The notes below the pieces were generated by a model, which was not told where the DNA came from, ran no database searches, and worked only from the letters and a program-made list of their open reading frames with translations. Made by a program: the position numbers and the translations under genes. Below are positions 1-5,493 of a stretch of DNA of 5,493 nucleotides, one piece after another (the stretch's first letter is position 1; the number at the start of each line of letters is the position of its first letter). Origin of the DNA: ZC4RG20 sp964518995 (GTDB lineage: Bacteria; Pseudomonadota; Gammaproteobacteria; Steroidobacterales; Rariloculaceae). The stretch spans positions 1 through 5,493 of the forward strand of contig CAZFJU010000260.1 in assembly GCA_964518995.1 (NCBI GenBank), read 5' to 3'.

Positions 1-50
1 TCTGTGTACGCTGCGCTTTCGAGCCAGTTTTCGCCTTGCATCGCATCCAC
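1..50 (-). other. Possible start of a divergent gene running off the left edge
   Basis: On the minus strand a GTG at 50-48, or an in-frame ATG at 41-39, opens a frame with no stop to the window edge. It would read VDAMQGENWLESAAYT, a balanced, non-arginine-rich composition unlike the out-of-frame shadows elsewhere here. A purine-rich run (six A then GG, minus strand) lies about five bases before the GTG and could serve as a ribosome binding site. Only 16 codons are visible, so a chance open frame is quite possible. No family can be named. Confidence 0.18.
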
Positions 51-106
51 CAGAGCCTTTTTTCCGCGGCGCGCTGCTGCGTCGCGACGCGGCGGCGAAC
101 AGCCGC

Positions 107-112
107 TATCAT
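107..112 (+). promoter_or_regulatory. Possible -10 element of serS
   Basis: TATCAT differs from the sigma-70 -10 consensus TATAAT at one base and ends six bases before the serS ATG. If used, transcription would begin at or next to the A of the start codon and give a leaderless mRNA, which would agree with the missing Shine-Dalgarno. No good -35 hexamer lies 16-18 bp upstream (that stretch is GC-rich), so the assignment is weak. serS could instead be transcribed from a promoter outside the window. Confidence 0.3.
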
Positions 113-118
113 GCCGCC

Positions 119-1393
119 ATGCTGGATCCGAAACTTCTCCGTGCCGATATCGATGGGGTCGCGCGTGCGCTGGCGCGGCGTGGGTTCGTGCTCGACCGCG
201 CCCGTTTCGCCGAGCTCGAAGCCGAGCGAAAACGCGTGCAGGTCGAGGTGGAGACGCTGCGCCAGCAGCGCAATGAGCGTTCCAAGGAGTTCGGCCGCGC
301 CAAGGCGGCCGGGCAGGATGTCGAGCCGCTGAAAGCCGAAGTCGGCGACCTCGGCCGGCGGCTTACGGAAGCCGAGCAGGCCCTCGAGAAAGTCGGCGCC
401 GACCTCGAGGCGCTGGCCGCCGATCTGCCGAACGTGCCGCACGACAGCGTTCCGGACGGTGCAGACGAGACCTCGAATATCGAGGTGCGCCGGCGGGGCG
501 AGCCGCCGAGCTTCGACTTCGAGCCGCAGGATCATGTGGCGATCGGCCAGCGGCTCGGGCTCGTCGATTTCGACGCCGCGGCCAAGCTCTCCGGCAGCCG
601 CTTCGTCGTGCTGAGCGGCGCGGTGGCGCGGCTGCATCGCGCGCTTGCGCAGCTCATGCTCGACATGCATGCGAGCGAGCACGGCTACACCGAGCTCTAT
701 GTGCCGTATCTCGTGCGCGACGCCGCGCTGTACGGCACCGGCCAGCTGCCGAAGTTCGCGGCGGATCTCTTCGCGGTCGAGGGCGGCTACCGGCTGATTC
801 CGACGGCGGAGGTGTCGCTCACCAACCTCGTCCGCGAGGAGATCGTCGACGCCGAGAGAATGCCGTTGCGGATCATGGCGCATACGCCTTGCTTCCGCTC
901 GGAAGCGGGCTCGCACGGGCAAGATACGCGCGGCATGATCCGCCAGCATCAGTTCGACAAGGTCGAGCTCGTGCACATCGTTCCCGCCGAGGAATCGTAC
1001 GCGGCCCTCGAGGCGCTCACGTCGCATGCGGAAGCGGTGCTCGAGCGGCTCGGGCTGGCCTACCGCGTCGTCGCGCTATGCGCGGGCGACATGGGCTTTT
1101 CGGCCGCGAAGACCTACGACCTCGAGGTCTGGCTGCCGGGGCAGAGCCGTTATCGGGAAATCTCGTCGTGCAGCAACTGCGAGGCGTTCCAGGCGCGGCG
1201 CATGCAGGCGCGCTGGCGCAATCCCGAGACCGGTAAGCCGGAGCTCGTGCACACCCTGAACGGCTCGGGCGTCGCGGTCGGTCGGGCGCTTGTCGCCGTG
1301 CTCGAGAACTATCAGCAGGCTGACGGCAGCGTGCGCGTGCCCGACGCGCTGCAGCCGTACATGGGCGGCGTCACCGCGATCGAGCCCGGCTAA
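119..1393 (+). CDS. serS: Seryl-tRNA synthetase (class II aminoacyl-tRNA synthetase)
   Basis: This cytoplasmic homodimeric enzyme charges tRNA-Ser (and tRNA-Sec) with serine using ATP. The 424 residues match the usual bacterial length. Residues 1-103 form the N-terminal tRNA-binding domain; about 27-103 are charged, heptad-like helices expected to make the long antiparallel coiled-coil arm. The catalytic core follows: the serine-binding TAE at 229-231, motif 2 with FRSEAG at 259-264 (R260 is the expected ATP contact) continuing through the TRGMIRQHQF region at 270-279, the SSCSNCEAFQARR segment at 349-361, and motif 3 with GSGVAVGR at 382-389 (R389 is the class II arginine). The C-terminus ends in the familiar VPDALQPYMGG stretch. 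ATG at 119 is the first start codon in this frame; the frame is open to the window edge, but with no ATG, GTG or TTG before it. No clear Shine-Dalgarno precedes it. No truncation or missing key residue was seen, so the gene should be functional. Confidence 0.98.
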   Translation: MLDPKLLRADIDGVARALARRGFVLDRARFAELEAERKRVQVEVETLRQQRNERSKEFGRAKAAGQDVEPLKAEVGDLGRRLTEAEQALEKVGADLEALAADLPNVPHDSVPDGADETSNIEVRRRGEPPSFDFEPQDHVAIGQRLGLVDFDAAAKLSGSRFVVLSGAVARLHRALAQLMLDMHASEHGYTELYVPYLVRDAALYGTGQLPKFAADLFAVEGGYRLIPTAEVSLTNLVREEIVDAERMPLRIMAHTPCFRSEAGSHGQDTRGMIRQHQFDKVELVHIVPAEESYAALEALTSHAEAVLERLGLAYRVVALCAGDMGFSAAKTYDLEVWLPGQSRYREISSCSNCEAFQARRMQARWRNPETGKPELVHTLNGSGVAVGRALVAVLENYQQADGSVRVPDALQPYMGGVTAIEPG

Positions 1394-1398
1394 GCGCT

Positions 1399-1452
1399 GC
1401 GCCGGCGTGCCCGTTCGGCGCGCGCTTCCGTCTCGACCGCCGCGCGCGGCGG
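1399..1452. terminator. GC-rich hairpins between convergent genes, possible bidirectional terminator
   Basis: The 66-bp gap between the convergent stops of serS and the cytochrome/propeller gene holds two inverted repeats. One is GCGCCG at 1399-1404 with CGGCGC at 1416-1421 (6-bp stem, 11-base loop). The other is a perfect 16-bp palindrome at 1437-1452, which as a hairpin gives a 6-bp all-GC stem and a CGCG loop. Neither is followed by a T tract on either strand, so a classic intrinsic terminator is not shown. Stable stems here may still mark the 3' ends or protect them from decay. In DNA this GC-rich some palindromes arise by chance. Confidence 0.35.
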
Positions 1453-1459
1453 CCGCGCG

Positions 1460-3595
1460 TCACTTCGCGAGCGGATCCGGCCGCATCTGAAAATGCACGA
1501 CCAGCGGCTTCGTGCCTTTTCCGCCTTCCATGAGCCACGGGGTCCTGTCGCCGCTCGGCACCCATAGCCCGCGGCCCTTCCAGCCGGTGTCCGGATCATC
1601 GATGCGCCCGTCGAAACCCTTCGTGTAGAACCCGAGCGGGTAGGGCACCCGCAGCGTGACGAACGTGTCGTCGACCAGCGCGTGCACGCCATCGAACAGA
1701 TTGCCGGTCGCGATGGGCACGTTCGCGCCGAGACCGAGCGTGTCGTGCTGATCGACCCACGTGTAATAGCTCGACTCGACGCTCGGCCCGGGCAACTCCT
1801 CGAAGGCCGGGCCGGGCAGCCGATGGAAGCTCCAGCCCTCCGGGCAATGGTCGCCGGTCGCGTCCGGGCCGTTCAGTGGCCCCTCGCACTTGCGCCGGTC
1901 GAATTCGCCGAGATGGCCGCTGCCGAGCGATACCCAGACGACGCCGTTGCGGTCGATATCTGCGCCGCGCACGCCGTAGCCGGGCAGCGGCACGTTGTAG
2001 ATTTCCGCGAGCGCGGTCGCGGGCGGGTTGGCGCCGGGATCGAGCCGCACGATCGAGCCCGGATAGCCGAGGGTCGAGCCCCACACCGAGCCGTCGACCG
2101 GGCTCGGCATCACGGCATAGAAGCCCGCGACGATGCGCTTGTCCTTAGCAGCATCGACGGGCTCGTCCGGCTCGACGTAGTCGTCGCGCTGTCCGTTGCC
2201 GTTGGTATCGAGGATGAGCGCCGTCCAGCCCTGCGCGAGCGCGGCATCGCCCGTCTCGTCGAAGATGCGCGTGTTCAGCCAGCCGACCACCGGGCCGCCG
2301 CCGCTGGTCCACAAGGTATTGTCGTCGTCCTCGGCGAACTGCAGGTGGTGGGTCGAGAAACACGTATCGATAAACGTGTACTCGCCGCTGTCCGGCTCAT
2401 ACACGGCGAGATGCCGGCCGGTGCGTTCCGTCGGGAACCGCTGCGCGGACGGATGCTCCGAGCCCTCCCGGCAGAAGGCAGGGTTCTCCGGGCCGCGGAT
2501 GCGCGCGGTGTACCAGACGCGGCCGAGCTGGTCGAGCATCGGATTGTGCGCGTTGGCGCGGCTGTCCCAGATGATTTCGTCTCCCCAGTACGGCGACGGC
2601 GCCGCGGGCGGCGTCTCGGCGCTCGACGGCGTGTCGGCATCGCGCACGGGCGCGTGGAAGGCGGTGGCCGAGTTCGTGACCGGATCGAGGATCGGGAACT
2701 CGTCCGTGCTGAGCTCGGGGGCGCCGTACAGCTTGCCGTACGCGTTGACGGTCGGATCGCGCCGATCCGTCGACACGAGATCGTGCATGTAGACCTTCTC
2801 GTTCGCCCAATCGCGCACGGTGACGACGACGTTGCGCTCGAGGCCGCGCGGCCGGATCGGCCGCGTCCGCGGCAGCTCGCCGGCGGCGATCCGGTCGGTC
2901 CAGTCGGCGAGGTAGCCTAGCGGCACGCCCGCGAGCTGGCCGCCGGCGATGGCGATCATCTGGGCGCCCGCCTGGCCGGATTGCAGCCGCCGTGTCCACG
3001 CTTCGATCGAGCTCGCGTGCTCGCCGAGCGCCGGCGGTATCGTGCGAGTGGAGCGCTGCCCGAGCTGGTGACAGCCGATGCACGCGAGGTTCTTCATTGT
3101 CGCGAGATAACGGTTGAGCCCGCCCGGCACCGCCTCGAGCTCAGCCTCCGTCGGCAAGCTCATCATCGAGTACCAGTACGCGGCCGGATAGGTCTCGGCG
3201 GCGACGATCGGGTCTGCGGCAGGCACTGCGGTCAGTGCGATCCGCTCGCCCGGGCGCGCGGCCGTGCGCTGCGAATCGACGAGCCCATAGCCGCGCACCC
3301 AGACGCTGTACGACGCATCCGGCAGATCGGGCACGACGAACCGGCCCTGATCATCGGTCACGACGATGCGGATGAAACGCGTGTCGAAGTCGGATGTCTC
3401 CGCCACCACCCAGACGCCGACCTCCGGGCCGTTTCGGCTCATCACCACGCCGCCGATGTCGTCGTCGTCGATCGCGATGTCCGCGCTCGTCTGCGCCAAC
3501 GCGTGCGACCCGAGCACGACGGCGAGGGCCGGAACGGCTGCGGCGGCACGGATGCGCCGTCGGCCGCGTGGGCCGAAAGTTTCCGGAGTGGTCAT
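1460..3595 (-). CDS. Exported fusion protein: carboxypeptidase-regulatory-like domain, mono-heme cytochrome c segment, Vgb-like beta-propeller
   Basis: This 711-residue protein is probably periplasmic. Residues 1-34 are a Sec-type signal peptide: basic GRRRIR at 11-16, hydrophobic core at 17-30, likely cleavage after ALA at 34. A run of four Asp (43-46) opens the mature part. Residues about 46-127 resemble the carboxypeptidase regulatory-like beta-sandwich, with the DDQGRFVVPDLPDASYSVWV pattern at 81-100. Residues about 130-240 hold one c-type heme motif, CIGCH (C172, C175, H176); M213 is a candidate distal ligand. From about 250 to the end, recurring G-x-V-W-x-S/T blades (GRVWYT 358-363, GSVWGS 502-507, GVVWVS 551-556) suggest a streptogramin-lyase/NHL-like propeller, with a calcium-loop-like insert near 463-472 and four further Cys (375, 412, 570, 584). 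The ATG has GAGGAG five bases upstream. Heme points to electron transfer or a redox-linked enzyme; the substrate is unknown. The architecture is well supported, the function is not. The gene is convergent with serS and divergent from the PAS sensor. Confidence 0.93.
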   Translation of the reverse strand: MTTPETFGPRGRRRIRAAAAVPALAVVLGSHALAQTSADIAIDDDDIGGVVMSRNGPEVGVWVVAETSDFDTRFIRIVVTDDQGRFVVPDLPDASYSVWVRGYGLVDSQRTAARPGERIALTAVPAADPIVAAETYPAAYWYSMMSLPTEAELEAVPGGLNRYLATMKNLACIGCHQLGQRSTRTIPPALGEHASSIEAWTRRLQSGQAGAQMIAIAGGQLAGVPLGYLADWTDRIAAGELPRTRPIRPRGLERNVVVTVRDWANEKVYMHDLVSTDRRDPTVNAYGKLYGAPELSTDEFPILDPVTNSATAFHAPVRDADTPSSAETPPAAPSPYWGDEIIWDSRANAHNPMLDQLGRVWYTARIRGPENPAFCREGSEHPSAQRFPTERTGRHLAVYEPDSGEYTFIDTCFSTHHLQFAEDDDNTLWTSGGGPVVGWLNTRIFDETGDAALAQGWTALILDTNGNGQRDDYVEPDEPVDAAKDKRIVAGFYAVMPSPVDGSVWGSTLGYPGSIVRLDPGANPPATALAEIYNVPLPGYGVRGADIDRNGVVWVSLGSGHLGEFDRRKCEGPLNGPDATGDHCPEGWSFHRLPGPAFEELPGPSVESSYYTWVDQHDTLGLGANVPIATGNLFDGVHALVDDTFVTLRVPYPLGFYTKGFDGRIDDPDTGWKGRGLWVPSGDRTPWLMEGGKGTKPLVVHFQMRPDPLAK

Positions 3596-3600
3596 CGGGG

Positions 3601-3606
3601 CTCCTC
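3601..3606 (-). promoter_or_regulatory. Shine-Dalgarno of the cytochrome/propeller gene
   Basis: GAGGAG on the minus strand sits five bases before the ATG at 3595. It is a strong ribosome binding site and supports this start, which also places a complete signal peptide at the N-terminus. Confidence 0.75.
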
Positions 3607-3624
3607 GGTGCAGGACCGGTCACC

Positions 3625-3653
3625 AGTAGATCGGAACGCATTTGAGCGTGCAA
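3625..3653 (-). promoter_or_regulatory. Candidate sigma-70-like promoter for the cytochrome/propeller gene
   Basis: On the minus strand TTGCAC (3653-3648) and TCTACT (3630-3625) are separated by exactly 17 bp. They match the -35 and -10 consensus at 3 and 4 of 6 positions. Transcription would start near 3618, leaving a leader of about 22 bases that contains the GAGGAG ribosome binding site. The spacing is good but the hexamers are only moderate, so this is a candidate, not a certainty. Confidence 0.35.
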
Positions 3654-3663
3654 GCGTGTTCAT

Positions 3664-3676
3664 TTCGCTCTGCGAA
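3664..3676. repeat. 13-bp inverted repeat between divergent promoters, possible operator
   Basis: TTCGC-TCT-GCGAA is a perfect inverted repeat of two 5-bp arms around three bases. It lies between the candidate minus-strand -35 (3648-3653) and the plus-strand -10-like TATACT (3686-3691), over the spacer and -35 zone of the plus promoter. A dimeric regulator bound here could affect both genes. The arms are short, so chance is a real alternative. Confidence 0.3.
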
Positions 3677-3685
3677 CGAGCCCGC

Positions 3686-3691
3686 TATACT
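3686..3691 (+). promoter_or_regulatory. Candidate -10 element for the PAS sensor gene
   Basis: TATACT matches the -10 consensus TATAAT at five of six positions and stands in an AT-richer pocket of otherwise GC-rich DNA. The hexamer 17 bp upstream (TTTCGC, 3663-3668) is a poor -35, which suggests an activator-dependent promoter or another sigma factor. Transcription would begin near 3698, giving a leader of about 125 bases before the GTG at 3823. Confidence 0.4.
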
Positions 3692-3701
3692 TTTTCGCTT
3701 A

Positions 3702-3805
3702 CCGTGACGAAACAACCAAATAGGGAGCACGTCACGGACCCAGCAGGCAGCGGCAAGCGCAGGGCTGGGCTTGCGGCCGATGCCTTTCCAATGCGCTCCG
3801 GGTCC
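3702..3805 (+). promoter_or_regulatory. Potentially structured 5' leader of the PAS sensor gene
   Basis: Just after the likely transcription start, CCGTGACG (3702-3709) and CGTCACGG (3730-3737) form a perfect 8-bp inverted repeat around a 20-base loop. Downstream, GGACCC (3736-3741) pairs with GGGTCC (3800-3805), ending five bases before the Shine-Dalgarno. Inside that, CCCAGC (3739-3744) can pair with GCTGGG (3764-3769), and GCAAGC (3753-3758) with GCTTGC (3769-3774). Several of these pairings compete for the same bases. No known riboswitch consensus was recognised. The first repeat could equally be a DNA operator; the 6-bp pairings could be chance in GC-rich sequence. Confidence 0.3.
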
Positions 3806-3809
3806 AAGC

Positions 3810-3815
3810 AAGGAA
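3810..3815 (+). promoter_or_regulatory. Shine-Dalgarno deciding the GTG start of the PAS sensor
   Basis: AAGGAA ends seven bases before the GTG at 3823. The frame is open back to a TAG at 3721-3723, but contains no ATG, GTG, TTG or CTG upstream of 3823. Together these fix the GTG as the start. Confidence 0.75.
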
Positions 3816-3822
3816 CCACCGA

Positions 3823-5493
3823 GTGCCGAGCACAACGCCATCTGCGGATCGGTTGGGCGCGCTGCGCGAGCGCGTTTTTTCGGACGCGATCGATCCGATC
3901 GTCATCGAGGACCTCGACGGGCGCATTGTCGATGTCAATCGCGCGGCTGCCGAAGCGTTCGGCTGGCCGCGGGACGAGCTGATCGGGCGACCTTACAGCG
4001 TTCTCGTGCCGCCCGAGCAGTGTGCAGCGGAAGCGACACTGCGCCGCCGCTGCGCGACCGGCCGCCTCGTGACCTCGACGCGCGTGCGGCGCCTCGCGCG
4101 GGACGGGCGGCCGGTCGAGATGTCGCTGTCGCTGTCGCTGCTGCGCTGCGACGATGGCTCGCCGCATGCCATCGTCGCGATCACGTCGGTCGCGCCGCCC
4201 GCCGATCCGTGCAGCGCCGCGCTCGACGTGTGGGCGAGGACGACTGCGGCCGGGGTATTCGATCTCGACCTCGGCACGGGCCGCGTGTATTTCTCGCCGG
4301 AGATGATGTCTCTGCTCGGCCATGTCGATGGAGCGGCCGTCGTCGGCGACCGCGGTGTGCCCGAGCACGTCTATCCGGACGACCGCGCACGCGTGCAAGC
4401 CGCCATCCAGCGCTCGCACGACCCGCGTGGGGACGGCATGTTCGAGACCGAGCATCGCATCGTGCGCGCCGATGGCGAGGTGCGCTGGCTGCTGGTGCGC
4501 GGGCGGACGCTGTTCGACGCGCACGAGGGGGAGCGGCGGCCCGCGCGGGCGATCGGCATCGCGTATGACGTGACCGTGCGCAAGCGAGCGGAGGAAACAC
4601 GTCTCAAGGCGGTGCTCGACGTCTCATCGCATCGGGCGTGGGAGTGCGATGCCGACGGCCGCGAGTTCGAGGACGCGCCGGCCTGGCGCGCGTTGACTGG
4701 GCAATCCGCCTACGTGTGGAAGCGCACCGGCTGGCTCGGCGCCGTGCATGCCGACGAACGCAGGGACGCCGTGGCCGCCTTTCGCGGCGCGGTCGCGGGT
4801 CTCCGCAGCTTCGAAGGCGAATGGCGCATCGTCGATGCGGCCGGCGGCATCCGCCATATGCGCATACGCGCCATTCCGCTGCTCAACGACGACGATACGG
4901 TGCGCTGCTGGGCCGGCATGGGCGAGGACATCACGGAGCGCAAGCATGCGGAGGTTGCCGCGGCGCGCGCCAGCGAGCGGGAGCGCGAGGCGAACGCCTT
5001 GCTCGATGCGATATTCGCGGCCGCGCCGATCGGGCTCGGCTTCTGGGATCGCGATCTGCGCTTTCGACGCATCAACGAGCGGCTCGCGGAAATCCATGGC
5101 GTCTCGGCGGCCGAGCACGAAGGTAAGCGGCTCGACGAGCTGCTGCCCGGCATCGAAGCGCCCGAGGAGCTGTATCTCAAATGGCACGAGGTGCTCGCTA
5201 CCGGCGAGCCGTGGCTTGGCGTTGAGGTGCGCGGTGAGACGCCTGCGCGTCCCGGTCAGCCGCGCACGTGGCGCGAAGACTTCTTCCCCGTGCGCGTGCA
5301 TGGCGAGATCGTCGGCGTCGCCGCCGTCGTGCAGGAGATCACGGAGCGCCGCCTCGCCGAGGCGCAGCTGCGGGAAAGCGAGGCCCGCTTCCGCCAGCTG
5401 GCCGACAATGCGCCGTTCATGGTTTGGGTCACCGCGCCCGAGGGCGCGTGCAGCTTCGTATCGCGAAGCTGGTACGAATTTACCGGCTTCGAG
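3823..5493 (+). CDS. Multi-PAS-domain sensor protein, 3' end beyond the window (probable histidine kinase or GGDEF/EAL protein)
   Basis: 557 codons are visible with no stop before the window edge. The product has no signal peptide or membrane segment, so it should be a cytoplasmic sensor. Four PAS modules follow one another: PAS1 at about 15-123 (DGRIVDVNRAAAEAFGW at 32-48), PAS2 at 132-253 (PAS fold-3 type, closing with DVTVRKRAEE at 249-258), PAS3 at 263-377 (closing with EDITERKHAE at 368-377), and PAS4 at 391-513 (closing with QEITERRLAE at 504-513). A fifth begins at about 520 and is cut at residue 557. A short charged helix (378-390) links PAS3 and PAS4. PAS domains bind small ligands, heme or flavin, or serve as dimer relays; no cofactor can be assigned from what is seen. 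The output domain is missing; a histidine kinase is the commonest partner of such arrays, with diguanylate cyclase/phosphodiesterase or a sigma-54 activator as alternatives. The gene is divergent from the cytochrome/propeller gene across 227 bp. Start choice rests on GTG plus AAGGAA. Confidence 0.92.
   Translation, partial: MPSTTPSADRLGALRERVFSDAIDPIVIEDLDGRIVDVNRAAAEAFGWPRDELIGRPYSVLVPPEQCAAEATLRRRCATGRLVTSTRVRRLARDGRPVEMSLSLSLLRCDDGSPHAIVAITSVAPPADPCSAALDVWARTTAAGVFDLDLGTGRVYFSPEMMSLLGHVDGAAVVGDRGVPEHVYPDDRARVQAAIQRSHDPRGDGMFETEHRIVRADGEVRWLLVRGRTLFDAHEGERRPARAIGIAYDVTVRKRAEETRLKAVLDVSSHRAWECDADGREFEDAPAWRALTGQSAYVWKRTGWLGAVHADERRDAVAAFRGAVAGLRSFEGEWRIVDAAGGIRHMRIRAIPLLNDDDTVRCWAGMGEDITERKHAEVAAARASEREREANALLDAIFAAAPIGLGFWDRDLRFRRINERLAEIHGVSAAEHEGKRLDELLPGIEAPEELYLKWHEVLATGEPWLGVEVRGETPARPGQPRTWREDFFPVRVHGEIVGVAAVVQEITERRLAEAQLRESEARFRQLADNAPFMVWVTAPEGACSFVSRSWYEFTGFE
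4123..4140 (+). repeat. Three tandem TCGCTG hexamers inside the PAS gene
   Basis: TCGCTG occurs three times in perfect tandem and encodes the Ser-Leu repeats of a SLSLSL run (residues 101-106) in a predicted beta-strand of PAS1. The unit is a multiple of three, so copy-number change would keep the frame but alter strand length. It may also simply reflect alternating Ser/Leu in a strand with biased codons. Confidence 0.6.

Noticed and set aside
1682..2920. Long plus-strand open frame (412 codons) opposite the cytochrome/propeller gene
   Set aside because: It is antisense to a gene with a clear signal peptide, heme motif and propeller repeats. It is rich in Arg, Ala and Val with no recognisable domain, as expected for a shadow frame in high-G+C DNA.
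3460..3480. GTC trinucleotide run as a microsatellite
   Set aside because: It is the antisense of four Asp codons at the mature N-terminus of the exported protein; four units are too few to call a repeat locus.
3553..3595. Twin-arginine signal on the cytochrome/propeller protein
   Set aside because: The GRRRIR stretch lacks the hydrophobic residues expected after the twin arginines, and c-type heme attachment normally follows Sec export.
3698..3822. Cyclic-di-GMP (GEMM) or other known riboswitch in the PAS gene leader
   Set aside because: The leader lacks the conserved GEMM core and tetraloop-receptor sequences, and no TPP, cobalamin or SAH consensus was found; only generic inverted repeats are supported.
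3685..4524. Minus-strand open frame (279 codons) opposite the start of the PAS gene
   Set aside because: It covers the leader and PAS1-PAS2 coding region in antisense, is Arg/His/Ala-rich without motifs, and conflicts with a well-supported GTG start and PAS domains on the other strand.
3771..4568. Plus-strand open frame (265 codons) overlapping the PAS gene in another frame
   Set aside because: It is strongly Arg-rich and lacks domain patterns, while the frame from 3823 yields continuous PAS domains through the window end.
4624..5301. Minus-strand open frame (225 codons) opposite PAS3-PAS4
   Set aside because: No motif was seen, and the sense strand encodes clear PAS/PAC signatures over the same bases.

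Overview
The window is high-G+C bacterial DNA (about two thirds G+C by eye). It holds three protein-coding genes and one regulatory intergenic region. Seryl-tRNA synthetase looks proteobacterial, and a periplasmic c-type cytochrome fusion plus a multi-PAS sensor fit a free-living, respiring Gram-negative, probably gamma- or betaproteobacterial. This placement is inference; no marker here fixes a genus.

Layout. Positions 1-118 are a short upstream region with no certain gene: a weak candidate for a divergent gene start at the left edge, and a -10-like hexamer six bases before the serS start. serS (119-1393, +) is complete and looks fully functional. A 66-bp gap (1394-1459) with two GC hairpins separates it from a convergent gene (1460-3595, -). 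That gene encodes a 711-residue exported protein made of a signal peptide, a carboxypeptidase-regulatory-like beta-sandwich, a mono-heme CxxCH segment and a streptogramin-lyase-like beta-propeller. A 227-bp divergent intergenic region (3596-3822) carries promoter-like elements for both sides, a 13-bp inverted repeat between them, and a potentially structured leader. The last gene (3823 to the window end, +) starts with GTG behind a strong Shine-Dalgarno and encodes a soluble sensor with four complete PAS domains and the start of a fifth. Its output domain lies beyond the window.

How the parts may work together. serS is housekeeping and unrelated. The cytochrome/propeller gene and the PAS sensor share one divergent control region, an arrangement often seen when a sensor is linked to its neighbour. 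A redox or substrate-sensing link between them is a hypothesis, not something the sequence proves. The most unusual items are the three-part fusion protein and the PAS-gene leader, which has a perfect 8-bp inverted repeat just after the likely transcription start. No RNA genes, CRISPR arrays or insertion sequences were seen.
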